13,997 bases of DNA. Source: Sodaliphilus sp050873765 (GTDB lineage: Bacteria > Bacteroidota > Bacteroidia > Bacteroidales > Muribaculaceae). This document shows, piece by piece, positions 6,616 through 13,997 of the stretch. The DNA is taken from the NCBI GenBank assembly GCA_050873765.1, contig JBNMJK010000058.1, positions 1-13,997 on the forward strand. The letters run 5' to 3'. Numbering within the stretch: the stretch's first letter is position 1; every line of letters begins with the position of its first letter. The position numbers and the translations under genes were made by a program. Under the pieces are notes generated by a model. It saw nothing but the letters and a program-made list of their open reading frames with translations. It was not told where the DNA came from and made no database searches.

Positions 6616-8775
6616 TTAAATCATACCTTTTGGATTAACAACACGCTCGCCAATCAATTTCGAGAATTCTTTTCTGAAAGAATTTAATTCTTTGATTTTC
6701 TCCAAAATTTTAAGTTGTGTCTCAATGTTAGCGTCCTTAAGGCTGGATTCCAATTGTGCTATTTTTTGTTCGATAATAGAAAGTTTCCAGTTAAACATAG
6801 CTGAAGAAACAACTGATAGTAGCCTTTCTGGCTCCATTTCTTTTGAGAATATCTCTTCGTGCACTTTGCTCAAATTATGTTTTGGCAAACATACCGAATC
6901 CACTAATTCGCGCACTTCCTTATCGGCATTTGCGCTGAGATGCTTAAATAGGTAGTACTTTCGATAGTCAGATATTTTAGAATCGAACTGTTTGTTAATT
7001 TCCGATTTCGCGTCCTCTTCACGTCGCTCAATTTCTGCAAAGTCACCTTCACAAGTGGCTCGTATCTGTTCAATTTCTTGATTATATAATGGCTCTTTTT
7101 CTTGTTCTATTTGCTGTGTAAACGTACTGAACGCAGAAGGGAATTCTGAGAAAACATTTTTGCACAACTGGAAGATTTTTTGATAAAGTGGAGTAGAGAA
7201 TTGAAGACTGTCGTCCTCAATCTCTTTTGTCAGCCATTCCATTACAGTGAGGTTTTCGTATTCGAGAATAATTGAACAGCCAAACTTCAGCATATACTTT
7301 ATTACTTCCAATTCGCTAAGTTGCAAGTAGCTTACCTGATTCACTTTGGGCTTACCCTGGGCAGATGAGGCTACCGGTGGAATAGCAACGGGCTGGTTGG
7401 CTTCTGCATATTCACGTTGGTCATTTCTCTCACTGCGTGAGTTCTCTAAAGACTGCTTTTTTTTGTCGTCCTCTAATAATTGTGCTCTGTATCGCTGAAT
7501 TTGTGTTACTATAACATTTTCATCTATTTGAAACTTCTTTACACATTCTTGAGCATAAATGCTTCGAGTGATTTGGTTTGGAATATGAGCAACGGACCGG
7601 AGCACATTTTCTACGACTTCTGATTTCTTAATAGGATCATTGGCGCAGTCGGCAAGCAGCGTGTTGGTTTTGAAATTTATAAAGTCTTGCTCATTTTTAG
7701 TGATATAGTCTGTTATTTCTGTAGCACTGTGGTGTTGAGCAAAGCTGTCGGGGTCTTCAGGGTTTGGCAATACCAAGATTTTAATATTCAATCCTTGTTT
7801 CAGCAATAAATCTACGCCTTTAAGGGCTGCTTTTATACCAGCAGCATCACCATCGAAAAGTTCTGTAACATTTGTGGTTAGGCCATGAATGATGTGGATA
7901 TGCTCTGGCGTAAGTGCTGTGCCAGAGGTGGCAATCACATTCTTAAAACCAGCTTGATGCATAGATATTACATCGGCATATCCTTCCACAATAAAACATT
8001 TGTCGAGTTTGGCAATGTCGCGCTTTGCCTGGAACAAACCATAAATGGTTTTGCGTTTGTGGTAAATCAGTGACTCTGGAGAGTTCAAGTATTTTGCAGG
8101 GTGATTGCGAAGTGTTCTTCCACCAAAGGCAACAACTTTTCCACCCATGGTGAAAACAGGGAAAATGACCCTGCCGCGAAACTTGTTAAACCATCTGCCC
8201 TTCTCGTCTTTCCAACACAATCCCACCTTTGTAAGGATTTCCTCGTTATAACCAGCTTTAACCGCTGCATCATGTAAAGCAGTAGGGCTATCGGGAGAAT
8301 AGCCCAGATGAAAGTTTTTTATCGACTCATCGCTAAAGCCTCTTTCTCTAAAATAGCTCAAGCCCACGTCTTGGCCCTCTTGAGTGTTGTTGAGTTGCTG
8401 CTCAAAGAAATTCATGGCAAACTCGTTGATGACATACATGCTTTCTTTTTCAATTTCTTCAGCACGTTCTTCATCGGTAAGTTCCTTTTCTACTATTTCA
8501 ATATGGTATTTCTTGGCAAGGTAGCGCAATGCCTCTGGATAGGTCATTTGCTCGTGTTTCATGATGAAACTTACCGTTCCGCCACCTTCTCCACAACTAA
8601 AGCATTTGCAAAAACCCTTAGAGCGTGACACATAAAAAGAAGGCCGCCTATCGTTATGGAATGGACAAAGACCAACCCAGTTTGCCCCTCTTTTTTTAAG
8701 AGATACAAAATCACTCACCACTTCCACAATGTCGGCAGCGTCAAGTATTTTCTCTACAGTTTTGTGATCAATCAT
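6616..8775 (-). CDS. dnaG: DNA primase
   Basis: DnaG makes the RNA primers for chromosome replication at the fork, together with the DnaB helicase. At 719 aa it is full length. The N-terminal CHC2 zinc ribbon is intact (C37, H40, C58, C61, in GLCPFH and CFSCGEGG). The polymerase core contains RGRVIFPVF and VAFGGRTL (200-222). The TOPRIM domain shows the catalytic glutamate in IVEGYADVI (E264), the metal-binding pair LFDGDAAG (D308, D310) and PEDPDS (D341, D343). The C-terminal third (about 400-719) contains a charged helical segment rich in Glu, Lys and Gln (about 540-600). It is expected to hold the DnaB-interacting region but is poorly conserved. Start ATG at 8775 gives the usual MIDHKTVEKILDAADIVEVV. 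The common rpsU-dnaG-rpoD arrangement is not visible; it stands alone between the mutAB terminator and the LysM operon. Confidence 0.98.
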   Translation of the reverse strand: MIDHKTVEKILDAADIVEVVSDFVSLKKRGANWVGLCPFHNDRRPSFYVSRSKGFCKCFSCGEGGGTVSFIMKHEQMTYPEALRYLAKKYHIEIVEKELTDEERAEEIEKESMYVINEFAMNFFEQQLNNTQEGQDVGLSYFRERGFSDESIKNFHLGYSPDSPTALHDAAVKAGYNEEILTKVGLCWKDEKGRWFNKFRGRVIFPVFTMGGKVVAFGGRTLRNHPAKYLNSPESLIYHKRKTIYGLFQAKRDIAKLDKCFIVEGYADVISMHQAGFKNVIATSGTALTPEHIHIIHGLTTNVTELFDGDAAGIKAALKGVDLLLKQGLNIKILVLPNPEDPDSFAQHHSATEITDYITKNEQDFINFKTNTLLADCANDPIKKSEVVENVLRSVAHIPNQITRSIYAQECVKKFQIDENVIVTQIQRYRAQLLEDDKKKQSLENSRSERNDQREYAEANQPVAIPPVASSAQGKPKVNQVSYLQLSELEVIKYMLKFGCSIILEYENLTVMEWLTKEIEDDSLQFSTPLYQKIFQLCKNVFSEFPSAFSTFTQQIEQEKEPLYNQEIEQIRATCEGDFAEIERREEDAKSEINKQFDSKISDYRKYYLFKHLSANADKEVRELVDSVCLPKHNLSKVHEEIFSKEMEPERLLSVVSSAMFNWKLSIIEQKIAQLESSLKDANIETQLKILEKIKELNSFRKEFSKLIGERVVNPKGMI

Positions 8776-8797
8776 GATTTTTGTGATGCTTTACTGT

Positions 8798-8818
8798 CAA
8801 ATATATATTACAAAGTTA
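8798..8818 (-). promoter_or_regulatory. Candidate promoter boxes for dnaG
   Basis: Two exact TAnnTTTG matches lie on the minus strand in the 78-nt stretch between the mutB terminator and dnaG: TAACTTTG (8818-8811) and TATATTTG (8805-8798). The first is 35 nt and the second 22 nt upstream of the ATG. Clear -33 elements are not seen, so which box is used cannot be decided. A dnaG promoter is expected here because the upstream operon ends in a strong terminator. Confidence 0.4.
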
Positions 8819-8853
8819 CAAAATTAAAAACACACTTTCCGAATCGCTATCTT

Positions 8854-8895
8854 AAAAAATAAAAAAGCCCGCGCTTGTGTTAAAAGCACGGACTT
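8854..8895 (-). terminator. Rho-independent terminator of the mutA-mutB operon
   Basis: On the minus strand a 12-bp stem (8895-8884 with 8876-8865) has a 7-nt loop and is followed by T6-A-T6 (8866-8854). Ten pairs are Watson-Crick and two are G-U wobbles in this orientation. On the plus strand the same positions are C-A mismatches with no downstream T-run, so it acts only for minus-strand transcripts. It starts about 33 nt after the mutB stop. Confidence 0.85.
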
Positions 8896-8927
8896 CATAA
8901 GAGAATTTAATATATTCTTATAGAGAA

Positions 8928-11063
8928 TTATTCTTCATTCAACAAGATTTCCATCATATTGATTGCAGATTTCATCACAGATGTGCCAGGGCCATAAATA
9001 GCAGCCACGCCAGCCTTGTAGAGGAAGTCGTAGTCCTGAACAGGAATCACACCACCGGCAGTAACCATAATATCTTCACGGCCGAGTTTCTTTAGCTCTG
9101 CAATCACAGCAGGAATCAAAGTCTTATGACCTGCAGCCAATGAGGATACGCCAAGAATGTTAATGTCGTTTTCAACGGCTTCCTTAGCGGCTTCTTCTGG
9201 AGTTTGGAACAATGGTCCCATATCCACATCGTAACCGCAGTCGGCATAGCCGGTTGCACACACTTTTGCACCACGGTCGTGACCATCCTGACCCATTTTC
9301 GCAATCATAATACGAGGTTGACGACCATATTTTTTAGCGAACTCTGATGTGAGTTCACGAGCCTTTTGAAGGTCCGCGTTGTTGTTAGCTTCTGTAGAGT
9401 ACACGCCTGAAATCACATTAACTTTTGCTTTATAACGGCCTACGATTTTCTCGCAAGCATCAGAAATTTCACCAAGAGAAGCGCGGTCTTTTGCAGCTTG
9501 CACTGCGAAAGCGAGAAGGTTACCCTTACCAGTCTTCACGCACTCAGTAAGTGCATCGAGGTCAGCTTTAACCTTGTCGTTGTCGCGCTCCTTGTAAAGT
9601 TTTTGAAGACCTGCAACCTGTTCGTTGCGCACTTCAGTATTGTCAATCTCAAGAATATCAATAGGAGCTTCCTTTTCAAGCACATATTTGTTCACACCGA
9701 TAATGGTTTGACGACCAGAGTCGATACGAGCCTGAGTACGTGCAGCAGCCTCTTCGATACGCATTTTTGGCACACCAGTCTCGATTGCCTTGGCCATACC
9801 GCCAAGTTTTTCAATTTCTTCGATATGTGCCCAAGCTTTATGAACGAGCTCATCAGTCAGTTTTTCTACATAGTAAGAACCGGCCCATGGGTCAATAACC
9901 TTAGTGATGTAGGTTTCTTGCTGAATGAAAATCTGAGTGTTACGCGCAATACGAGCAGAGAAGTCGGTAGGAAGTGCGATGGCCTCATCAAGTGCGTTGG
10001 TGTGAAGTGACTGGGTGTGGCCTTGTGCAGCTGCCATTGCTTCAATACAAGTACGTCCCACATTGTTAAATGGGTCTTGTGCTGTAAGCGACCAACCTGA
10101 GGTCTGGCTGTGTGTACGCAGCGACATTGACTTTGGATTTTGAGCACCAAAGCTCTTTACAATTTTAGCCCAAAGCAAACGACCGGCACGCATTTTGGCA
10201 ATCTCTGTGAAGAAGTTCATTGAAATACCCCAGAAGAACGACAAACGTGGAGCAAATGCATCTACATTCAGACCGGCATTCACACCAGTGCGAATGTAGT
10301 CCATACCATCAGCAAGGGTGTAGGCCAATTCAATATCTGCAGTTGCACCAGCTTCCTGAATGTGATAACCAGAAATAGAGATACTATTGAATTTAGGCAT
10401 GTTTTGAGAAGTGTACTCAAAAATGCTGGCAATGATATCCATAGAGAATTTAGGAGGGTAGATGTAAGTGTTACGCACCATGAACTCCTTCAAGATATCA
10501 TTCTGGATAGTACCAGCCATCTCTTCAAGTTTAGCGCCTTGTTCCAAACCTGCCACAATGTAGAAGGCAAGAATAGGAAGCACTGCGCCATTCATGGTCA
10601 TAGACACAGACATCTTGTTCAATGGAATACCATCGAAAAGCACTTTCATGTCTTCTACCGAGCAGATTGACACACCAGCCTTACCAACATCACCAACTAC
10701 ACGTGGGTTATCAGCATTGTAGCCACGGTGAGTAGGAAGGTCGAATGCCACTGACAGACCCTTCTGACCAGATGCGAGGTTACGACGATAGAATGCGTTA
10801 GATTCTGCTGCAGTGGAGAAACCTGCATACTGACGCACTGTCCATGGGCGGAATGGGTACATCAAGCTATAAGGACCACCGAGGAAAGGAGGAATACCTG
10901 CAACGAAGTTGAGGTGTTCAAGACCTTCAAGGTCTTGACGGGTGTAAACTGGCTTGATATCGAGCAGCTCGGCGTTTTTCCAAGGCTCGGCCAGTTTTAG
11001 AGGCTTGTGTTCAACATTAAAAGCCTCATTTGCAATATCTATATTTTTAAAATTTGGTCTCAT
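8928..11063 (-). CDS. mutB: Methylmalonyl-CoA mutase large (catalytic, B12-binding) subunit
   Basis: With adenosylcobalamin this subunit interconverts succinyl-CoA and (R)-methylmalonyl-CoA in the cytoplasm. In gut Bacteroidales this feeds the succinate-to-propionate route. At 711 aa it is full length. The N-terminal TIM barrel holds RPWTVRQYAGFSTA, with Y79, R197 (EFMVRNTY) and H234 (SGYHIQEAG). These correspond to Y89, R207 and H244 of the Propionibacterium enzyme with a constant offset of 10. The C-terminal Rossmann-like B12 domain carries the DxHxxG motif GQDGHDRG, with H595 as the predicted lower cobalt ligand, plus LGVSSLAAGH and AGGVIP. The C-terminus is MMEILLNEE. It starts 10 nt after the mutA stop, in the usual small-then-large operon order. 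No epimerase, decarboxylase or MeaB-type GTPase gene lies in the window. Confidence 0.98.
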   Translation of the reverse strand: MRPNFKNIDIANEAFNVEHKPLKLAEPWKNAELLDIKPVYTRQDLEGLEHLNFVAGIPPFLGGPYSLMYPFRPWTVRQYAGFSTAAESNAFYRRNLASGQKGLSVAFDLPTHRGYNADNPRVVGDVGKAGVSICSVEDMKVLFDGIPLNKMSVSMTMNGAVLPILAFYIVAGLEQGAKLEEMAGTIQNDILKEFMVRNTYIYPPKFSMDIIASIFEYTSQNMPKFNSISISGYHIQEAGATADIELAYTLADGMDYIRTGVNAGLNVDAFAPRLSFFWGISMNFFTEIAKMRAGRLLWAKIVKSFGAQNPKSMSLRTHSQTSGWSLTAQDPFNNVGRTCIEAMAAAQGHTQSLHTNALDEAIALPTDFSARIARNTQIFIQQETYITKVIDPWAGSYYVEKLTDELVHKAWAHIEEIEKLGGMAKAIETGVPKMRIEEAAARTQARIDSGRQTIIGVNKYVLEKEAPIDILEIDNTEVRNEQVAGLQKLYKERDNDKVKADLDALTECVKTGKGNLLAFAVQAAKDRASLGEISDACEKIVGRYKAKVNVISGVYSTEANNNADLQKARELTSEFAKKYGRQPRIMIAKMGQDGHDRGAKVCATGYADCGYDVDMGPLFQTPEEAAKEAVENDINILGVSSLAAGHKTLIPAVIAELKKLGREDIMVTAGGVIPVQDYDFLYKAGVAAIYGPGTSVMKSAINMMEILLNEE

Positions 11064-11073
11064 TGTGTTGTGA

Positions 11074-12906
11074 TTATTTTAAAAGTTTAGCATTAAAAGC
11101 TTTCAATGTTGAAAGAACGTTGGTTCGAACATTAATAAAGTTAGTAACGCCCATAGCCTTAAACTCATCTGTTTCTGGACCTGCAAGCACAAATTCTGCA
11201 CGGCCATCAAGAGCTTTAAGTGCATTAGGAATCAGTTCTGGATATTCAGCATCGCTTGAGCAGAGAACCACCACATCTGCCTTTGCAGCCATAGCAGCAT
11301 CTACGCCTTCTTCCACTGTTTTGAAGCCATTGTTGTCGATCAACTTATAGCCTGCGCAACCGAAGAAGTTGTCGCTAAACTGGGCACGAGCCAATCGCAT
11401 AGCTAAGTTGCCAATGGTGAGCATAAATACAACTGGCTTCTTGGCGGCATTTTCTGTAGCTTGACGTAATTCTTCAAACTGGCTTGCCAGACGCTTATTA
11501 TTGAGCACTGGTGCACCTTCTTCTGGTTTGCAACTGCAGGTGCAAGTGCTGTGAATGTCTTTCTTTCCATCAGACACTTCGGTGAAGTTAGGGAACTGGT
11601 TGGTGCCAAGAAGCTGTTCGCGGCGCTTAGCCACTTTGTCGAATCGAGTATTAGCAGATTCATTAACAGCATTAGTCACATCATAGCTTTCAACTGCAGC
11701 CTTGAAACCGCCCTTGTCTTCTGTTTCCAGGAACAACTTCCAGCCAGCTTGAGCAAGCGACATGGTGAGTTCTTCAATGTAGTAAGAGCCGCCAGCAGGG
11801 TCAACAACTTTGTCGAGGTGGCTTTCTTCCTTAAGAAGCAATTGTTGGTTGCGCGCAATGCGCTCACTGAAGTCATCGGATTTCTTATAAGAAACATCGA
11901 ATGGGGTGACAGTGATCTCATCAACCGAAGCAAGTGCAGCCGACATGGCTTGTGTTTGAGAACGCAGCAAATTCACGTAAGAGTCGAAAAGAGTTTGGCT
12001 GTAACGTGATGTCGTTGCATTCACCACCATCTTGCAAGCGTTGTCGGAAGATGGTTTGTATTGCTTCACGATTTGCGCCCAAAGCATACGTGCAGCACGG
12101 AACTTAGCCAATTCCATGAAATATACAGTTGACACACCCATGTTGAATTTAATGCGGTTAGCCACTTCGTCGGCAGTGAAGCCTGCATCGGTTAATTGTG
12201 CCAACCATTCATTACCCCAAGAAAGTGCGTAGCCGAGTTCTTGATAAATATATGCACCAGCGTTCGACAGCATTTCACTGTCAACAGAAAGTACACGCAG
12301 ACCCTTAACGGGAGCCACAATTTTAAGAAGTTCGGTAGCCACGGCTGTCATATCAGCACATGGTTTTTTACCTTTTTTGAATGCTGGTTTATATGGATTA
12401 TAGTCGATTGAACCCACAAATTTGTCGGCCGTCCCTTTCTTTTCAAGATAAGCAACGAGAGACTTAGCTAATTCAATCACGTGCTTAGGACAAACAACGA
12501 AATTGATGTTGGCATATTCAGTGTAGATGCCATTGAGAAGCGTGTCGAGATTCAAGTCATCACCCATCACGAAACCTAAAGAAGTGATGCCTTTATTCAG
12601 CACATCAAGAGCTTTAGCGTTGGCTTCTTTTAAGTCGGTTGCATCAATGTCTTGGCGTACTTGCCAATCGTTGTTTGTGCGTGTGCCACGCACATAAGGA
12701 TATTCACTTGGGAGTGAATCAATGGTTTTGAAGTCTTTGATGTCCACTCCACGGTACAGTGGCTGAACATTGAACCCTTCATTAGTTCGCCATATCATCT
12801 TCTTGTTGAAATCTGCACCTTTAAGATCGATTTCAGCTTTTGCTCTCCATTCTTCAGGAGACACAGGAGAAAACATGTCGAACAATTTTTCTCTTTTTTC
12901 TGCCAT
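11074..12906 (-). CDS. mutA: Methylmalonyl-CoA mutase small (non-catalytic) subunit
   Basis: This is the partner subunit of the MutA-MutB heterodimer. At 610 aa it fits the small-subunit family. It shares the mutase fold: a TIM-barrel part (about 30-445) with MELAKFRAARMLWAQIV (264-280), RNQQLLLKEESHLDKVVDPAGGSYYIEEL (352-380, parallel to the large-subunit block) and ALSWGNEW. The C-terminal domain (about 490-610) resembles a B12-binding fold but lacks DxHxxG: the position reads TIGNLAMRLARAQF, so it should not bind cobalamin, as is normal for this subunit. The linker between domains carries a cysteine cluster, C455, C457 and C459 (STCTCSCK). It is the first gene of a two-gene operon with mutB and has a -7 box candidate about 73 nt upstream. 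No cobalamin riboswitch is recognisable in the leader. Confidence 0.96.
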   Translation of the reverse strand: MAEKREKLFDMFSPVSPEEWRAKAEIDLKGADFNKKMIWRTNEGFNVQPLYRGVDIKDFKTIDSLPSEYPYVRGTRTNNDWQVRQDIDATDLKEANAKALDVLNKGITSLGFVMGDDLNLDTLLNGIYTEYANINFVVCPKHVIELAKSLVAYLEKKGTADKFVGSIDYNPYKPAFKKGKKPCADMTAVATELLKIVAPVKGLRVLSVDSEMLSNAGAYIYQELGYALSWGNEWLAQLTDAGFTADEVANRIKFNMGVSTVYFMELAKFRAARMLWAQIVKQYKPSSDNACKMVVNATTSRYSQTLFDSYVNLLRSQTQAMSAALASVDEITVTPFDVSYKKSDDFSERIARNQQLLLKEESHLDKVVDPAGGSYYIEELTMSLAQAGWKLFLETEDKGGFKAAVESYDVTNAVNESANTRFDKVAKRREQLLGTNQFPNFTEVSDGKKDIHSTCTCSCKPEEGAPVLNNKRLASQFEELRQATENAAKKPVVFMLTIGNLAMRLARAQFSDNFFGCAGYKLIDNNGFKTVEEGVDAAMAAKADVVVLCSSDAEYPELIPNALKALDGRAEFVLAGPETDEFKAMGVTNFINVRTNVLSTLKAFNAKLLK

Positions 12907-12979
12907 AGCTTTAAAAATAAATTATATAGTAACTTAATAGTTGTTTTACTTCAACGATTTTATTGTCTTTAAAAACACA

Positions 12980-12987
12980 CAAAGTTA
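12980..12987 (-). promoter_or_regulatory. Candidate -7 promoter box for mutA-mutB
   Basis: The minus strand reads TAACTTTG, an exact TAnnTTTG match, 73 nt upstream of the mutA ATG. That predicts a short AT-rich leader of about 65 nt. The upstream -33 element is not obvious in the A/T-rich sequence. The site lies between the pgk terminator and mutA, where an independent promoter is expected. Confidence 0.45.
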
Positions 12988-13082
12988 TAAAGAATTATTT
13001 AAATTTTTCCATATTGTGGCGTGTTTTTATTGTATAAATTCCGTTAATTGTGGTATTTGAGAGAAAAGTAATCAGCATGAAT
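12988..13082. other. Intergenic stretch between the mutA promoter candidate and the pgk terminator
   Basis: This part of the 256-nt pgk-mutA gap is AT-rich. I see no open reading frame of note, no repeat, and no tRNA-like or riboswitch-like fold. It contains GTGGCGTG and GTGGTATTTGAGAG segments without recognised meaning. It may hold upstream promoter elements for mutA. Confidence 0.4.
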
Positions 13083-13125
13083 AAAAAATAGAGCAGTGTT
13101 GCTTGATAAATTTGCAACACTGCTC
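13083..13125 (-). terminator. Rho-independent terminator of pgk
   Basis: A perfect 12-bp inverted repeat, GAGCAGTGTTGC (13091-13102) and GCAACACTGCTC (13114-13125), has an 11-nt loop. On the minus strand it is followed by TATTTTTTAT. It lies 38 nt past the pgk stop and is oriented to end pgk transcription. The plus-strand side has no T-run, so it is unidirectional. Confidence 0.9.
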
Positions 13126-13162
13126 AATTGTTTAAAAATTATGTAAGTCTAACGTAGATGAA

Positions 13163-13997
13163 TTAGCCTTTGATTGCTGCAACACCTGGCAGAACCTTAC
13201 CCTCAATAGCTTCGAGGAGGGCACCACCACCTGTTGAAACGTAGGATACCTTGTCGGCATAGCCAAACTTGTTAACACAAGCCACTGAATCGCCACCACC
13301 AACGAGAGAGAAAGCACCATTCTTAGTGGCTTCCACTACTGCGTCAGCAATAGCTTTTGAGCCGACTGCGAATTTGTCGAACTCAAATACACCTGCAGGG
13401 CCATTCCAAAGAATAGTCTTAGCCTCTTTGATAGCGTCAGCAAATTTAGCCTGAGTTTTTGGACCAATGTCAAGACCTTCCCAACCGTCAGGAATGTCGT
13501 TGGCTGGACAAATTTGAGTGTTTGCATCATTGCTGAAGCTGTCGGCACACACGCTGTCTTCGCCAAGCACAAGGTTCACACCTTTAGCTTTTGCCTTTTC
13601 TATGATGTCGAGTGCAAGCTGAAGTTTGTCGTTTTCGCAGATTGAATCACCCACCTTGCCACCAAGAGCCTTCATGAAGGTGTAGGTCATACCACCACAA
13701 AGAATAAGGTTGTCAACCTTTTCCATCAGGTTCTCAATAATACCAATTTTGGTTGAAACTTTCGAGCCACCCATAATAGCAGTGAATGGGCGCTTGATGT
13801 TGTTGAGCACATTGTCAACAGCTGCAAGTTCCTTTTCCATAAGAAGACCCACCATCTTGTTCTCAGGAGCGAAGAAGTCGGCCACAACTGCAGTAGAGGC
13901 ATGCTTACGGTGTGCAGTACCGAACGCGTCGTTCACATACACATCCGCATAGCTTGCGAGAGTTTTTTCAAATTCTTTTTGCTTTGCCTTCATTTCT
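13163..13997 (-). CDS. pgk: Phosphoglycerate kinase, N-terminus cut off by window edge
   Basis: PGK makes ATP from ADP and 1,3-bisphosphoglycerate in glycolysis, giving 3-phosphoglycerate. The frame stays open to the right edge: the codon before the methionine at 13993 is GAA, so that methionine is internal. The visible 276-277 residues are the C-terminal two thirds of a protein of about 400-420 aa. Numbered from that methionine, motifs are VNDAFGTAHR (20-29, end of the N-domain), IMGGSKVSTK (73-82, a nucleotide-domain lysine loop), GWEGLDIGPKT (170-180), LWNGPAGVFEF (195-205), LVGGGDS (230-236) and STGGGALLE (253-261, near the phosphate-binding helix). It ends KVLPGVAAIKG, as Bacteroidales PGKs do. 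A strong terminator follows, separating it from mutA. Confidence 0.98.
   Translation of the reverse strand, partial: EMKAKQKEFEKTLASYADVYVNDAFGTAHRKHASTAVVADFFAPENKMVGLLMEKELAAVDNVLNNIKRPFTAIMGGSKVSTKIGIIENLMEKVDNLILCGGMTYTFMKALGGKVGDSICENDKLQLALDIIEKAKAKGVNLVLGEDSVCADSFSNDANTQICPANDIPDGWEGLDIGPKTQAKFADAIKEAKTILWNGPAGVFEFDKFAVGSKAIADAVVEATKNGAFSLVGGGDSVACVNKFGYADKVSYVSTGGGALLEAIEGKVLPGVAAIKG

Noticed and set aside
8590..8610. Extra cysteine (C56) in the DnaG zinc ribbon
   Set aside because: CKCFSCG with an extra cysteine is familiar from Bacteroidota primases, and the four canonical ligands are intact.
8308..8628. Plus-strand open frame of 106 codons opposite dnaG, rich in Phe and Leu
   Set aside because: The hydrophobic composition comes from the reverse complement of Glu/Lys-rich dnaG helices; it is not a membrane protein gene.
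8896..8927. AT-rich GAGAATT repeats after the mutB stop
   Set aside because: They are short, imperfect and low in complexity; the real terminator lies just downstream.
9498..10010. Plus-strand open frame of 170 codons opposite mutB
   Set aside because: It lies fully antisense to a strongly conserved enzyme, has no recognisable domain, and is explained by the codon pattern of mutB.
11551..12009. Plus-strand open frame of 152 codons opposite mutA
   Set aside because: It is antisense to the well-supported mutA frame and shows no family motif.
12907..13082. Cobalamin riboswitch ahead of the B12-dependent mutase operon
   Set aside because: The leader is short and AT-rich, and I find no B12-box-like sequence or extended stem structure.

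Overview
The window looks like ordinary chromosomal DNA from a member of the Bacteroidales (Bacteroidota). It is AT-rich. Its proteins read like Bacteroidales versions: a UvrD/PcrA helicase starting with an NYLSNLNPQQ-type N-terminus, a PorT-like barrel, a LysM + periplasmic-binding-fold protein, split methylmalonyl-CoA mutase, and PGK ending in KVLPGVAAIKG. Upstream regions lack clear Shine-Dalgarno sequences. Several carry the TAnnTTTG -7 box known from Bacteroidota promoters. The genus cannot be fixed from the sequence alone.

Layout. (1) Positions 1-2718, minus strand: a small PD-(D/E)XK nuclease-like protein (HsdR N-terminal family) is followed 12 nt later by an SF1A UvrD/PcrA-type helicase. 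The helicase begins at a TTG codon and runs off the left edge. (2) 2792-3841, plus strand: holA, the clamp-loader delta subunit, is divergent from the nuclease gene and is the only plus-strand gene. (3) 3866-6545, minus: a two-gene envelope unit, a secreted protein with four LysM repeats and a PBP1-like domain, then an outer-membrane beta-barrel 1 nt later. (4) 6616-8775, minus: dnaG primase. (5) 8928-12906, minus: mutA-mutB, the two subunits of adenosylcobalamin-dependent methylmalonyl-CoA mutase, closed by an intrinsic terminator. (6) 13163-right edge, minus: the C-terminal two thirds of pgk with its own strong terminator.

The genes form separate small transcription units. Helicase, nuclease, HolA and DnaG serve replication and repair. 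The LysM/OMP pair serves the cell envelope. MutAB interconverts succinyl-CoA and methylmalonyl-CoA, the step feeding propionate production in gut Bacteroidales. Pgk serves glycolysis. No intergenic stretch exceeds about 260 bases. I see no tRNA, rRNA, insertion sequence, prophage, CRISPR array or recognisable defence island, and no clearly undescribed system. The most interesting leads are the nuclease-helicase gene pair, the LysM-PBP1 architecture (possibly LpoA-like), a small insertion in the helicase, and a cysteine cluster in MutA.
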